Source of the DNA: Gluconacetobacter dulcium
Lineage (GTDB): Bacteria; Pseudomonadota; Alphaproteobacteria; Acetobacterales; Acetobacteraceae
Direction: 5' to 3'
Length of the DNA: 64,000 bases
Assembly: GCF_014174165.1 (NCBI RefSeq)
Contig: NZ_JABEQN010000001.1
Location: 1-64,000, forward strand
In this document: one piece after another, positions 40,166-49,658 of the stretch
How positions within the stretch are numbered: the first letter of the stretch is position 1
How the letters are laid out: every line of letters starts with the position of its first letter
Program-made: the position numbers and the translations under genes
The notes under the pieces: generated by a model
Told to the model about the DNA's origin: nothing
Seen by the model: only the letters and a program-made list of their open reading frames with translations
Database searches by the model: none

Positions 40166-40303
40166 CCTGACACCGCCAGACTCCGCGGGCGTCACGGTTT
40201 CCACGGTCGGATTGCCGCGTCAGGACGCGGGGCCATGGAACCGGTTCGTCACCCAGACGCTCCCAGCCTCGGCCTCCTGACGGTTTTGTTCCGGGAACTG
40301 ACG

Positions 40304-41497
40304 ATGAGCAACGACTCCACCTACCGCCCCGCCACCCGCCTGCTGCATGCGGGCGTCGAGCGCACGCCCTTCGGCGAGACGAGCGAGGCGATGTTCCTCA
40401 CCTCCGGCTTCGTCTACGACAATGCCGAGCAAGCCGAGGCCACCTTCACCGGCGATGTCGTCCATTACCAGTACAGCCGCTTCGGCAACCCCACCGTCGC
40501 GGCGCTGGAATCCCGCCTGGCGGACCTCGAGGGCGCCGAGGCCTGCATCGCGACCTCCACCGGCATGGGCGCCGTCTCCTCGGCCCTGCTGTCGCACGTC
40601 AGGGCCGGCGACCGGGTCGTGGCGTCGCGCGCCCTGTTCGGCTCCTGCCACTGGATCGTCGCCAACCTGCTGCCGCGCTACGGCGTCGAAACCGAATTCG
40701 TCGACGGGCACGACCTGGATGCCTGGGCCGCCGCCCTCTCCCGCCCGACGGCGGCGGTGCTGCTGGAAAGCCCGTCCAACCCGATGCTCGACATCCTGGA
40801 TATCCGGGCAATCTCCGACCTCGCACACAAGGCCGGCGCGCTGGTGGTGGTCGATAACGTCTTCGCCACCCCGCTCTACCAGAAGCCGCTGGAACTGGGC
40901 GCCGACGTGGTCGTCTATTCCTGCACCAAGCATATCGACGGCCAGGGCCGCGTGCTGGGCGGCGCGGTGCTGGGCCGCCGCGACTGGATCACCGAAACGC
41001 TGCAACCCTTCACCCGCAACACCGGCAACGCCCTGTCGCCGTTCAACGCGTGGGTGATGCTGAAGGGCCTGGAAACGCTGCCGCTGCGCGTACGCGCGAT
41101 GACCGAGAACGCCGCCGCCGCCGCCGACCATCTGGCCGCCGCCGAGGGCGTGACCCGCGTCTTCTACCCCGGCCGCACCGACCACCCGCAATACGAACTG
41201 GCCAGACGCCAGATGAGCGACGCCTCCACGCTGGTGGCGTTCGAGGTCGCGGGCGGCAAGGAAGGCGCCTTCGCCTTCATGAACGCCCTGCGCCTGATCG
41301 CGATCTCCAACAATCTGGGCGACGCCCGCTCGATGGTCACCCACCCGGCCACCACCACGCACATGAAGATCGGCCCCGAGGAACGCGCGCGTCTGGGCAT
41401 CAGCGACGGCGCGATCCGCTTCTCCGTCGGCCTGGAAGATATCGCCGACCTGAAAGACGACCTCGATCGCGGCCTCGCGGCCCTGCGGTCGCGCTGA
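40304..41497 (+). CDS. metZ: O-succinylhomoserine sulfhydrylase MetZ
   Basis: PLP-dependent enzyme making homocysteine from activated homoserine and sulfide, in methionine synthesis. The PLP lysine is Lys209 in VVYSCTKHIDGQGR. Other family blocks: FLTSGFVYDNAEQAE, YQYSRFGNPTVAALE, STGMGAVSSALL, LESPSNPMLDI. 397 aa from ATG 40304. An upstream ATG 40235 would add 23 unconserved-looking residues. SAM-II control upstream supports the methionine role. Confidence 0.93.
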   Translation: MSNDSTYRPATRLLHAGVERTPFGETSEAMFLTSGFVYDNAEQAEATFTGDVVHYQYSRFGNPTVAALESRLADLEGAEACIATSTGMGAVSSALLSHVRAGDRVVASRALFGSCHWIVANLLPRYGVETEFVDGHDLDAWAAALSRPTAAVLLESPSNPMLDILDIRAISDLAHKAGALVVVDNVFATPLYQKPLELGADVVVYSCTKHIDGQGRVLGGAVLGRRDWITETLQPFTRNTGNALSPFNAWVMLKGLETLPLRVRAMTENAAAAADHLAAAEGVTRVFYPGRTDHPQYELARRQMSDASTLVAFEVAGGKEGAFAFMNALRLIAISNNLGDARSMVTHPATTTHMKIGPEERARLGISDGAIRFSVGLEDIADLKDDLDRGLAALRSR

Positions 41498-41515
41498 ACC
41501 AACGGGAAGCACGCC

Positions 41516-41992
41516 ATGGCCATTGACAGACCGCCACCGCCGGGAATGCCCCCGGACCCGGATGCCGCTCTGGCGGAGGCCATGGAAGGCGCCCCCTGTT
41601 ACGAGGCGACCACCAACGCGATCCGCGTAGTCGTGCAGACCTTCTGGCTGGACGACCAGTCCACGCCCGAGGAACACCGCTTCGCCTGGGCCTACCGCAT
41701 CCGGATCGAGAATCTGGGCGGCGAGACGGTCCAGCTCCTGCGCCGCACATGGGAAATCATGGACGGCACCGGCCGGATGGAGCATGTCCACGGCGACGGC
41801 GTGGTCGGCGAACAGCCGGTGCTGGAACCCGGCCAGGTCTTCGAATACACGTCGGGCACCGGCTTGCAGACGCCCACCGGCTTCATGCGCGGCCGCTACC
41901 ACATGATCGACGCCCGCTCGCACCAGCCGTTCGACGTCCAGGTCCCCCCCTTCAGCCTGGATTGCCCCTACCACCCCACCATCATCCACTAA
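41516..41992 (+). CDS. apaG: ApaG family protein
   Basis: Small fibronectin-III-like beta-sandwich protein linked to cobalt/magnesium resistance and Ap4A metabolism in enteric bacteria. The domain is complete: [62 protein letters not shown], and [18 protein letters not shown]. 158 aa with an N-terminal extension of about 35 residues. 18 bp after metZ. Confidence 0.92.
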   Translation: MAIDRPPPPGMPPDPDAALAEAMEGAPCYEATTNAIRVVVQTFWLDDQSTPEEHRFAWAYRIRIENLGGETVQLLRRTWEIMDGTGRMEHVHGDGVVGEQPVLEPGQVFEYTSGTGLQTPTGFMRGRYHMIDARSHQPFDVQVPPFSLDCPYHPTIIH

Positions 41993-42027
41993 CGCGCCGC
42001 GCACGCTTCGCCCCGAAGACAGGATTC

Positions 42028-42645
42028 ATGACCGAAATGTCCCAGCCCCCCCTTCTGCGCCCCTCCCGCGAGGAGGCGGAAGATGCGATCCGCACCCTGC
42101 TGCGCTGGGCAGGCGAGGACCCGTCGCGCGAAGGCCTGCTCGACACGCCCGGCCGAGTCGTCCGCTCCTACGAGGAATTCTTCGAAGGCTATGGCGAGGA
42201 CCCGTCAGCCATCCTGTCGCGCACCTTCTCCGAGGTCGATGATTACGACGAGATCGTCCTGCTGCGCGACATCCGCTTCGAAAGCCATTGCGAACACCAT
42301 ATGGTGCCGATCATCGGCGTCGCCCATGTCGCCTACCTGCCCAGCAAGCGGGTGGTCGGCATCTCAAAACTGGCCCGCGTCGTCGATGCCTTCGCTCGCC
42401 GTCTGCAAATCCAGGAACGCCTGACGGCACAGATCGCCAACACGATCAACGACGTACTGCAACCGCACGGTGTCGCCGTGATCCTGGAAGCCGGCCACCA
42501 GTGCATGACCACGCGCGGCGTCCACCGTCCCGGCGTCTCGATGGTCACCAGCCGCATGCTGGGCGTCTTCCGCAGCAATTCCGATACAAGGCGCGAGCTG
42601 ATGTCCATGCTCAACCGCCCGTCGGTCGCCACAGCCCACCTGTAA
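42028..42645 (+). CDS. folE: GTP cyclohydrolase I FolE
   Basis: Zinc enzyme converting GTP to dihydroneopterin triphosphate, first step of tetrahydrofolate synthesis. Motifs: [38 protein letters not shown] (zinc Cys/His and catalytic His), [20 protein letters not shown] and ECxxMR-equivalent HQCMTTRGV. 205 aa. 35 bp after apaG, likely the same transcript; methionine synthesis needs folate, which fits the grouping. Confidence 0.96.
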   Translation: MTEMSQPPLLRPSREEAEDAIRTLLRWAGEDPSREGLLDTPGRVVRSYEEFFEGYGEDPSAILSRTFSEVDDYDEIVLLRDIRFESHCEHHMVPIIGVAHVAYLPSKRVVGISKLARVVDAFARRLQIQERLTAQIANTINDVLQPHGVAVILEAGHQCMTTRGVHRPGVSMVTSRMLGVFRSNSDTRRELMSMLNRPSVATAHL

Positions 42646-42673
42646 TATCCCCTCTCCGACACCGAGTCCGCGC

Positions 42674-43573
42674 ATGTCGATCTTCCACGGCCTGTCCGCC
42701 TTCCCGATCACACCGGCCGACGCGCACGGAACCGTGGATGTCGAAGGCGTCGCCCGCCTGACGGCGTATCTCTCGGCGGCCGGTGTCGATTCCATCGGCC
42801 TGCTCGGCAGCACCGGCACCTATGCCTATCTCACGCGCGCCGAACGGCGCCGGGCCATCGTTGCCGCGGTCGAAAGCGTCGGCGGCCGCACGCCTCTGAT
42901 TGTGGGCATCGGTACATTGCGCACCGACGACGCCCAGGCCCTCGCGCGCGACGCCGAGGCCGAAGGCGCCGACGGCCTGCTCATGGCTCCGGTTTCCTAC
43001 ACGCCCCTGACGCAGGAAGAGGCATACCAGCACTATGTGGCGATCGCCGGCGCCACCCGTCTGAAGCTGTGCATCTACAACAACCCCAGCACCACCCATT
43101 TCACCTTCGGCATGGAACTGCTCGAACGACTGGCGGACGTCCCCAACATCGCCGCGGTCAAGATGCCGCCCCCGCCCGAAGGCACCCTCGCCGACGAACT
43201 CTCCCGGCTCCGGGCCGGCCCGGTGAGCAAACTGGCGATCGGCTGTAGCGGCGACTGGATCGCCGCCGAAGCCCTGCTGGCGGGGTACGACGGCTGGTTC
43301 AGCGTCCTTGGCGGCTTTCTGCCGCACCTGGCGCGCACCCTGACCACCGCCGCGCAAAACGGCGACCACGCCACGGTTCTGCATTACAGCCAGAAACTCC
43401 GGCCATTATGGGCGCTTTTCCGTGCGTTCGGCAGCCTCCGCGTCGCCTACGCCGCACTCAATCACCTGGGACTGTCCGAGGCCACGCCGCCCAGGCCGAT
43501 CCTTCCCCTGCCCGAACCCGACCAGCAGCGTGTGGCCGAGGCCCTCCGCGCGTGCTGCGAAAACACGCCCTGA
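42674..43573 (+). CDS. Dihydrodipicolinate synthase / N-acetylneuraminate lyase family aldolase
   Basis: Class I TIM-barrel aldolase. The Schiff-base lysine is Lys163 in AAVKMPP and the catalytic tyrosine Tyr135 in CIYNNPS. GLLGSTGTYAYLTRAER corresponds to the GTTGE region but reads GSTGTYA, unlike housekeeping DapA. 299 aa. It is last in the metZ-apaG-folE run and converges on a TonB receptor gene. The true substrate is open; I would not call it DapA. Confidence 0.82.
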   Translation: MSIFHGLSAFPITPADAHGTVDVEGVARLTAYLSAAGVDSIGLLGSTGTYAYLTRAERRRAIVAAVESVGGRTPLIVGIGTLRTDDAQALARDAEAEGADGLLMAPVSYTPLTQEEAYQHYVAIAGATRLKLCIYNNPSTTHFTFGMELLERLADVPNIAAVKMPPPPEGTLADELSRLRAGPVSKLAIGCSGDWIAAEALLAGYDGWFSVLGGFLPHLARTLTTAAQNGDHATVLHYSQKLRPLWALFRAFGSLRVAYAALNHLGLSEATPPRPILPLPEPDQQRVAEALRACCENTP

Positions 43574-43597
43574 GGGCCATTCTGCCGTCGGAAAAGA

Positions 43598-45922
43598 TCA
43601 GAATTCCGTAACGACCGAAAAATACGTGCCCCGCCGCTGCCCGTATTGCGCCTGATAGATCCCGACACCGCTCCCGTTCCGAAGCTGGTAGCGCTTGTCG
43701 AACAGATTGACGACATCGGCACGAACCCTGATGTCATGCCCGAACGGCACCTTCGTGAAACGATGTTCGTAGCCGATATTGAACACGTCGTATTCCGGCT
43801 CCTTCTCAAGGTTTGCGAAGCCGCTGCGCAGGCCGTAGCCATATACGAAATCAACGTAAGCCATGTCATGCGCCGTGGTCCACGAGGCACCGGCCGTCGC
43901 CGTATACTCCCCCTGATGATCCAGCTGGATCGCGTGGCGTTGGATGTAAGCCAGTTCCGCCATATCGAACTGGTATTGCGCCGAATTGATGTCCCGCGCG
44001 GATGTTTTCACATAAGAGAAATTCCCGAACACCGACCACGGACCATGCCGCCATGAACTCCCGAATTCCGCGCCATAGACACGCCCGCGCCTGTAGCTGA
44101 ACGGCGCCAGGATCACCGCGCGACCGAACTGCCCAAGGTCGGTCAGGTCATGCGCCCATTTGGCATAGGCATCGAGCGTGATCTGAAAGTCCGGCGTGAT
44201 CTTCTGAAGAATGCCCCCGTCCACATAATGCGATTTTTCAACTTTCGTCGCATCGTCGATCCTGTTCGCCGCCGCATTGGTCGTCCCCGCGAAACGCGCC
44301 AGCGTCGAGGGATAGACATATTGCGGCGAAGGCGGCGCGAAATAGCGCGAATAACCAATATGCAGGGTCGTACCGTCAGCCGGCTTCCAGACCATGTTCG
44401 CACGCGGGCTCAACTGGCCTTCATTGCAGAAGGACGACGCAAACCGGTCGTAGCGAATCCCGTAATTGAATGTCAGGTTACGGGCAATCTTGTACTCGTC
44501 CTGAATATACGCCCCGGCCTCCACCGACCAGTTCCCCGTATTGTCGATCAGGCGCACCGGTACGTCGGAAGCCTGCGCCCCCCGCGCATCGACGGGAAAG
44601 GCAAGCGTATTCGTATCCAGCCGTTCGGACGTATATTGCCCCAGAACGCCTGCCCTCACGGTGTGACGGGGTGCGATCTCGTAAGACAGATCGAACTGCA
44701 TGCCGCCGGTCGTGAAGTCATTGACCTCATGTTCCGAAACCCCCTGATAAATCAGGTCACGATCCCGATCCGGCGTATAATCTATACGGCCATACCGAAA
44801 ATACGGCGATACCTGGACATTCAACTTGTCCGTGCTCCGTTGATAGGAGAGCACCGCGTAATAATTCTGCTCCGTCTGGCTGTCATCCAGTTTGGCCCAG
44901 TTCATGGCCGGATCGTGCCGATCCACGCCGGCCACATCATAAATGGTCGTGTAATCGGGACTGTTCACATCGAACGTCTTGAACGAATTCGGAATCTCGA
45001 AATCGGCATAGGACGCGCTGGTCAACAGCGTCACCCGGCTGGCCTCGTCGATATGGTAGGACAGATAGGAAAAAGCCTTTTCCTGCTCGGTCACATCATG
45101 AACAGCGCGAAACGTGTCACTCGGGTTTTCAATCCCGATCGCATTGCGCGTAAACGACAGCGTCGTGAAATAGTCCAGCCTGCCGCTCTGCCCACCGAGC
45201 TGGAGCGACGGAACGAAGCTGTCGTAACTCCCCCCGTAAAGCGAAACCTGATTATGCTTCAGACTCTCGCCGGTCTTGGTCGTGACATCCACAATCCCGG
45301 CGGTGCGAAAGCCGAACTGCGCAGGCAGCGTGCCGGTCAACAGGTCGAGCGACTGGATGATACGGGTATCCAGTTCCTGCCCGAACCCGTTGAGCCCTTC
45401 CGGCAGCAGCACGCCATTGACGCGATAGGTCAGGCCACCATGCTCGCCGCGCACATGCACCTCTCCGTAACTGTCCAGCACGACGCCCGGCACACGCAAC
45501 AGGATCTGATTGAACGCCGCATTCTGCCCCTGGGGCGTGGCCGCGATCTGGCGCTGATCGATCCTGTAATCGACGGCCCCCAACCCAGGGAAGATGCGGA
45601 CACGCTCCCGATTGAGGTACCCTACGACATTGACCCTCTCACCACCGTCCGGCGGTGCCGACGCGGCAACCCGCGCCTCTCCGGCGCCATGGCCCCGCAC
45701 ACTCTTCGCAGAGCGTTCCGGCGCGGCATCGGCGACATTCTGCCGCACATCTCCTCTCCGCGTCGTATCCACCGCAGCAGGAGTAATTCCCTTCGCCGGC
45801 ACCGCCGATGCGTTGCCCTTGCCCGGCAAACCCGTTCCGACCACCAGACAGGCAAGGACGGCCCGCCACCCTCCCGCACACAGCCGGAGACGCGCGCCTC
45901 CCGACCTACCACGAAAACGCAT
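43598..45922 (-). CDS. TonB-dependent outer-membrane receptor
   Basis: Signal-like N-terminus from ATG 45922 (AVLACLVVGTGLPGKGNASA), a plug with QILLRVPGVVLDSYGEVHVRG, YRVNGVLLPEGLNGFG and GFRTAGIVDVTTKTG, then a barrel ending YFSVVTEF with terminal phenylalanine. About 774 aa. The frame stays open to 46159, but that extra stretch lies in AT-rich promoter DNA. A TATAAT box (minus strand, 45932-45937) lies 10 bp before the ATG, inside a palindrome. Ligand unknown. It resembles oar-less receptors of the DUF4480-free type only in general layout. Confidence 0.88.
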   Translation of the reverse strand: MRFRGRSGGARLRLCAGGWRAVLACLVVGTGLPGKGNASAVPAKGITPAAVDTTRRGDVRQNVADAAPERSAKSVRGHGAGEARVAASAPPDGGERVNVVGYLNRERVRIFPGLGAVDYRIDQRQIAATPQGQNAAFNQILLRVPGVVLDSYGEVHVRGEHGGLTYRVNGVLLPEGLNGFGQELDTRIIQSLDLLTGTLPAQFGFRTAGIVDVTTKTGESLKHNQVSLYGGSYDSFVPSLQLGGQSGRLDYFTTLSFTRNAIGIENPSDTFRAVHDVTEQEKAFSYLSYHIDEASRVTLLTSASYADFEIPNSFKTFDVNSPDYTTIYDVAGVDRHDPAMNWAKLDDSQTEQNYYAVLSYQRSTDKLNVQVSPYFRYGRIDYTPDRDRDLIYQGVSEHEVNDFTTGGMQFDLSYEIAPRHTVRAGVLGQYTSERLDTNTLAFPVDARGAQASDVPVRLIDNTGNWSVEAGAYIQDEYKIARNLTFNYGIRYDRFASSFCNEGQLSPRANMVWKPADGTTLHIGYSRYFAPPSPQYVYPSTLARFAGTTNAAANRIDDATKVEKSHYVDGGILQKITPDFQITLDAYAKWAHDLTDLGQFGRAVILAPFSYRRGRVYGAEFGSSWRHGPWSVFGNFSYVKTSARDINSAQYQFDMAELAYIQRHAIQLDHQGEYTATAGASWTTAHDMAYVDFVYGYGLRSGFANLEKEPEYDVFNIGYEHRFTKVPFGHDIRVRADVVNLFDKRYQLRNGSGVGIYQAQYGQRRGTYFSVVTEF

Positions 45923-45933
45923 ACACTCATAAT

Positions 45934-45949
45934 TATAGCATTTGCTATA
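45934..45949. promoter_or_regulatory. Palindrome TATAGCA-TT-TGCTATA over the TonB-receptor promoter
   Basis: A perfect 16-bp inverted repeat overlapping the TATAAT box read on the minus strand toward the receptor gene, ideally placed as a repressor site. With the second site at 46091 it marks the 333-bp region 45923-46255, which otherwise contains no gene and is markedly AT-richer than its neighbours. Confidence 0.6.
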
Positions 45950-46090
45950 TACAGGGCGAGATATCAGAAACATGCGTCCTCCAGAAGACATTCCAAAAAC
46001 AACCCAAGGGACCTCATGGAACGAACGCGGCTCCGGCCGAAGACCAGAGCAACGGAACGCCACGCGACACGCAATCGTATCGAACCAAAA

Positions 46091-46106
46091 TATGCAATAT
46101 GCTATA
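46091..46106. promoter_or_regulatory. Second, imperfect copy of the 16-bp site
   Basis: TATGCAA-TA-TGCTATA has the same length, spacing and right half-site as the palindrome at 45934-45949. It lies 150 bp upstream of the dipeptidase start, so the same regulator may act on both divergent genes. Confidence 0.5.
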
Positions 46107-46255
46107 TTAGATAGCACTACCAAACAAGCCCGCGCCTGCCACCCCGCGCGGGTTCCCACACCGGCCCAGCCTGCCTATAAATACCCATCGGCCGGATCAT
46201 CCGGCTTCCGCCAGCGGTACCGTCCGGCGCCGCCTGGGTTCCAAGGGTTCACCGA

Positions 46256-48379
46256 ATGACACGATTTTTCCGCTTCGGCGCGCTGGTCGCCACGACCGCC
46301 CTCGCCGGTCTTTCCGGTGCCGCAATGGCCGCACCCAATCCGTTTGCAAGTCCCAGCACGCTTCCGCTCCAGGCACCGCGTTTCGACGTGATCCATGACA
46401 GCGACTACAAGCCGGCCTTCCTCCAGGCCATGGCGATCCAGAAAGGCGAAATGCGCCGGATCGCGAACAACCACGCCGCCCCGACCTTCGACAACACGAT
46501 CGCGGCGATGGAACGCTCGGGCCGCATGCTCGATCGCGTGTCGCTGACCTTCTATGGCGTCTATCAGGCCAACACCAACCCGACCCTGGACAAGACCCAG
46601 AGCGACATCGCCCCGCTGCTCTCGCAACATCAGGATTCGATCTATCTCGACGCGAAACTCTTCAAACGTGTCGAGACCCTGTACAACGACCGCGCGCATC
46701 TGGACCTGACTCCGGAACAGGCACAGGTCCTCACGCTCTATTACCAGCAGTTCGTCCATGCCGGCGCGAAGCTCTCTCCCGCCGACCAGGTCAGGCTGCG
46801 CGCCCTGAATACGCAGATCTCCACGCTGGAAACGGCGTTCCAGCAAAAACTGCTGGCCGCCACGCGCGACGGCGCGCTGGTCGTCGACAACAAGGCCGCC
46901 CTCGCCGGCCTGGATGACGGCAGCATCACCGCCTTCGCGAAAAATGCCGCCGACCGCAAGCTGCCGGGCAAATGGGTCATCCCGCTGCAAAACACGACGC
47001 AGCAGCCCGACCTCACGGACATGACCGATCGCGCCACGCGCGAGGCCCTGTTCAAGCAGAGCTGGACGCGCGCCGAAAAGGGCGACGCCAACGACACCCG
47101 CGCCACGATCGCAACCCTGGCCCACGCCCGGGCGCAGAAAGCCGCCCTGTTCGGCTATCCGGATTTCGCATCCTACGTGCTGTACGACCAGATGGCCGAC
47201 ACACCGGCCGCCGTGCAGCATTTCATCGCCGAACTGGCTCCGGCCACCCGCACGCAGCAGGACCGCGAAGCCGCCCGCATCCAGGAAACCATCCGCAAGG
47301 ACGGCCAGACCTTCACCCTGCAGCCCTGGGACTGGATGCATTACGCCGAGCAGGTGCGCAAACAGGATTACGCCCTCGACGAAAATCAGGTGAAGCCTTA
47401 TTTCGAGCTCAACACGGTCCTGCGCGACGGCGTCTTCTTCGCGGCCACCCAGCTCTACGGCATCACCTTCAAACAGCGGACCGACATCCCCGTCTACAAC
47501 CCCGACATGATGGTGTTCGAAGTCTTCGACAAGGACGGCTCGACGCTCGGACTGATGTATTTCGATTATTTCAAGCGCGACAACAAGAATGGCGGCGCGT
47601 GGATGTCGAACTTCGTCGGCCAGTCCAGGCTGCTGGGCACGAAGCCGGTCATCTATAACGTCGCCAATTTCGCCAAGCCGGCGGCCGGCCAGCCCGACCT
47701 GATCAGTTTCGAAGACGTGGTCACCATGTTCCACGAATTCGGCCACGCCCTGCACGGCCTGTTCGCCAACCAGACCTACCCGATGGTCTCAGGCACCCAG
47801 GTCGCGCGCGACTTCGTCGAATTTCCCTCGCAGTTCAACGAGCACTGGGCGCTCGACCCGACCGTCTTCGCCCACTACGCCCGCCACTACAAGACCGGCG
47901 CCGCGATGCCGCAGGCGCTCGTCGACAAGATCAAGAAAGCCGCCACCTTCAATCGCGGCTACAATATGGGCGAACTCATCGCGGCGGCCCAGCTCGACAT
48001 GGCCTGGCACGCCCTCCCCGCCAGCGCCCCGCAGCAGGATGTCGATGCCTTCGAAAAAGCGGCACTGGACAAGACCGGCCTCAACACCGCCCTCGTGCCC
48101 ACCCGCTACCGCACCAGCTACTTCCTGCACATCTGGTCCAACGGCTATTCCGCCGGCTACTACGCCTATCTGTGGACGCAGATGCTGGCCGACGATTCCT
48201 TCGCCTGGTTCCGCGAACATGGCGGCCTCACCCGCGAAAACGGCCAGCATTTCCGCGACCTGATCCTTTCCCAGGGCCACACGCAGGATTACGGCCCGAT
48301 GTTCCGCGCCTTCTACGGCAAGGCCCCCGACATCACCCCCATGCTGAACCACCGCATCCTGGGCACCGACCCGAACTGA
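46256..48379 (+). CDS. M3-family peptidyl-dipeptidase (Dcp-like), exported
   Basis: Zinc metallopeptidase releasing dipeptides from peptide C-termini. Signal peptide (FGALVATTALAGLSGAAMA). The HExxH motif is H493-E494-F-G-H497 in MFHEFGHALHGLF, with DFVEFPSQFNEHW as the conserved downstream block and QLDMAWH, YFLHIWSNGYSAGYYAYLW typical of M3A. 707 aa, full length. Its periplasmic location next to a divergent TonB receptor suggests peptide scavenging. Confidence 0.92.
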   Translation: MTRFFRFGALVATTALAGLSGAAMAAPNPFASPSTLPLQAPRFDVIHDSDYKPAFLQAMAIQKGEMRRIANNHAAPTFDNTIAAMERSGRMLDRVSLTFYGVYQANTNPTLDKTQSDIAPLLSQHQDSIYLDAKLFKRVETLYNDRAHLDLTPEQAQVLTLYYQQFVHAGAKLSPADQVRLRALNTQISTLETAFQQKLLAATRDGALVVDNKAALAGLDDGSITAFAKNAADRKLPGKWVIPLQNTTQQPDLTDMTDRATREALFKQSWTRAEKGDANDTRATIATLAHARAQKAALFGYPDFASYVLYDQMADTPAAVQHFIAELAPATRTQQDREAARIQETIRKDGQTFTLQPWDWMHYAEQVRKQDYALDENQVKPYFELNTVLRDGVFFAATQLYGITFKQRTDIPVYNPDMMVFEVFDKDGSTLGLMYFDYFKRDNKNGGAWMSNFVGQSRLLGTKPVIYNVANFAKPAAGQPDLISFEDVVTMFHEFGHALHGLFANQTYPMVSGTQVARDFVEFPSQFNEHWALDPTVFAHYARHYKTGAAMPQALVDKIKKAATFNRGYNMGELIAAAQLDMAWHALPASAPQQDVDAFEKAALDKTGLNTALVPTRYRTSYFLHIWSNGYSAGYYAYLWTQMLADDSFAWFREHGGLTRENGQHFRDLILSQGHTQDYGPMFRAFYGKAPDITPMLNHRILGTDPN

Positions 48380-48391
48380 CCCCACCCCACA

Positions 48392-48424
48392 GACGCACGC
48401 CGGCACCAAATCCCGGCGTGCGTC
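48392..48424 (+). terminator. Stem-loop after the dipeptidase gene
   Basis: Perfect 12-bp stem (GACGCACGCCGG at 48392-48403, complement at 48413-48424) with a 9-nt loop, 12 bp after the stop. No T-run follows. A second, weaker hairpin (GCCGCTCTCT...AGAGGGCGGC) follows at about 48431-48455. Convergent with the phosphoesterase gene, so it may serve both. Confidence 0.6.
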
Positions 48425-48500
48425 CACCACGCCGCTCTCTCGCGAAGAGGGCGGCCGCGTCGGCAAGGCGGTCAGACCTCAGCCCATAAACCGGCTTTCC

Positions 48501-49442
48501 TCACGTATTCTTCGGATCGACCGTCCGAAACCCATAGGTCTCATACCGCGTCGTCACGGCCCCGTTGGCAACGTCCACGACCATGAACCCTTCCGGGGTG
48601 CCATAGCGCGTGCCATGCCACCAGTTACCCGAGACCGCGCCGCCGGTAATATACGGCACACCGTGCCAGTCGATCCGCTCCAGAACATGCGTATGTCCCT
48701 GAAACACCCCGATGACATTATAACGGTCGAACAGGGGAATAACCTCGTAGGCATTCACGACGCTCATCCCATGATGCTTGGGCGGCGTCTCCGGCGGGGC
48801 CGCATAATCCTGGACGGCCGTCACCAGCGGGATATGCGTCACCACGATAATCGGCATCCCTTCAGGCTGGGCGGCGAGATCATTGGCCAGCCACGCGATC
48901 TGTGGCGCGTCGATCCGCCCCTCATACATGCGGTCCTCCGTAATCCCGATGGAATCGAGCACGACCACATGCACGCCCTTATGGTCGAATGAGTAATAAA
49001 GACGCCCGAAATTATCCTCGAAATATTTCTTGCCGTACATCGGGTCGGTCGGCTGCACCCCGCTCTTGGTATAGACGCCGAAGCAATCGTGATTCCCGAT
49101 CGTATGATGAACCGGCAACGTCAGGTCGTCGGCCGTGCGCTTGTAAAGGTCCAGCAGCATCGTGGCCCGCGCGGCATTGACGCCGAGCGCATCGAAGACA
49201 TGGTCGCCACCCTGAATGGCGAAATCGGCGGGCACCCTGCGCGCCTTGATAAAGGCCGCGTGGCATCCCCCCCGCGCGTTCAGTTCCGGCTGAAGATGCG
49301 TGTCGGTAATGAACAGAAAGGTGAACGGCTCATGCGCGCGCATCGGCGGCCGGTTCGGCACCGCCGCCCGCGCGCCGCTGGCACCCGCCAGCGCAAATCC
49401 ACCCGTCAGGGAAAGAAAGGAACGTCGATTGATCTGAAACAT
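48501..49442 (-). CDS. Exported calcineurin-like metallophosphoesterase (Tat substrate)
   Basis: ATG 49442 starts MFQINRRSFLSLTGGFALAGASGA, a twin-arginine signal. All five metallophosphoesterase motifs are intact: FITDTHLQ, GGDHVFD, GNHD, VTHIPL and GHTHV. 313 aa. Periplasmic phosphoesterase of unknown substrate (nucleotide, lipid or phosphodiester). Tat export fits folding with metals in the cytoplasm. Confidence 0.9.
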   Translation of the reverse strand: MFQINRRSFLSLTGGFALAGASGARAAVPNRPPMRAHEPFTFLFITDTHLQPELNARGGCHAAFIKARRVPADFAIQGGDHVFDALGVNAARATMLLDLYKRTADDLTLPVHHTIGNHDCFGVYTKSGVQPTDPMYGKKYFEDNFGRLYYSFDHKGVHVVVLDSIGITEDRMYEGRIDAPQIAWLANDLAAQPEGMPIIVVTHIPLVTAVQDYAAPPETPPKHHGMSVVNAYEVIPLFDRYNVIGVFQGHTHVLERIDWHGVPYITGGAVSGNWWHGTRYGTPEGFMVVDVANGAVTTRYETYGFRTVDPKNT

Positions 49443-49658
49443 GGCAGAAATGCTCCGGGCCACGATGAACGATCCCGGCAGTGTCGCATTCCCGCGCACG
49501 AAACGAAGCGGCAGACAGCCAATGTCATAAAGGATTCATATGACGGGTCCACCAGCGCCCCCGCCGTCTGAATGGTCCCGATCAACGCGGTCGCCGCAGC
49601 AGCCACGGTTCCAAGAGCGCGGGGCACGGCCAACAGCCGTCCCCCGCCCATACACGTA

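Noticed and set aside
42674-43573. Calling the DHDPS-family gene dapA
   Set aside because: The pyruvate-binding loop differs from GTTGE and there is no lysine-pathway neighbour, so only the superfamily can be supported.
45923-46159. N-terminal extension of the second TonB receptor
   Set aside because: The stretch is AT-rich intergenic DNA with promoter-like and palindromic elements; ATG 45922 gives a proper signal peptide.
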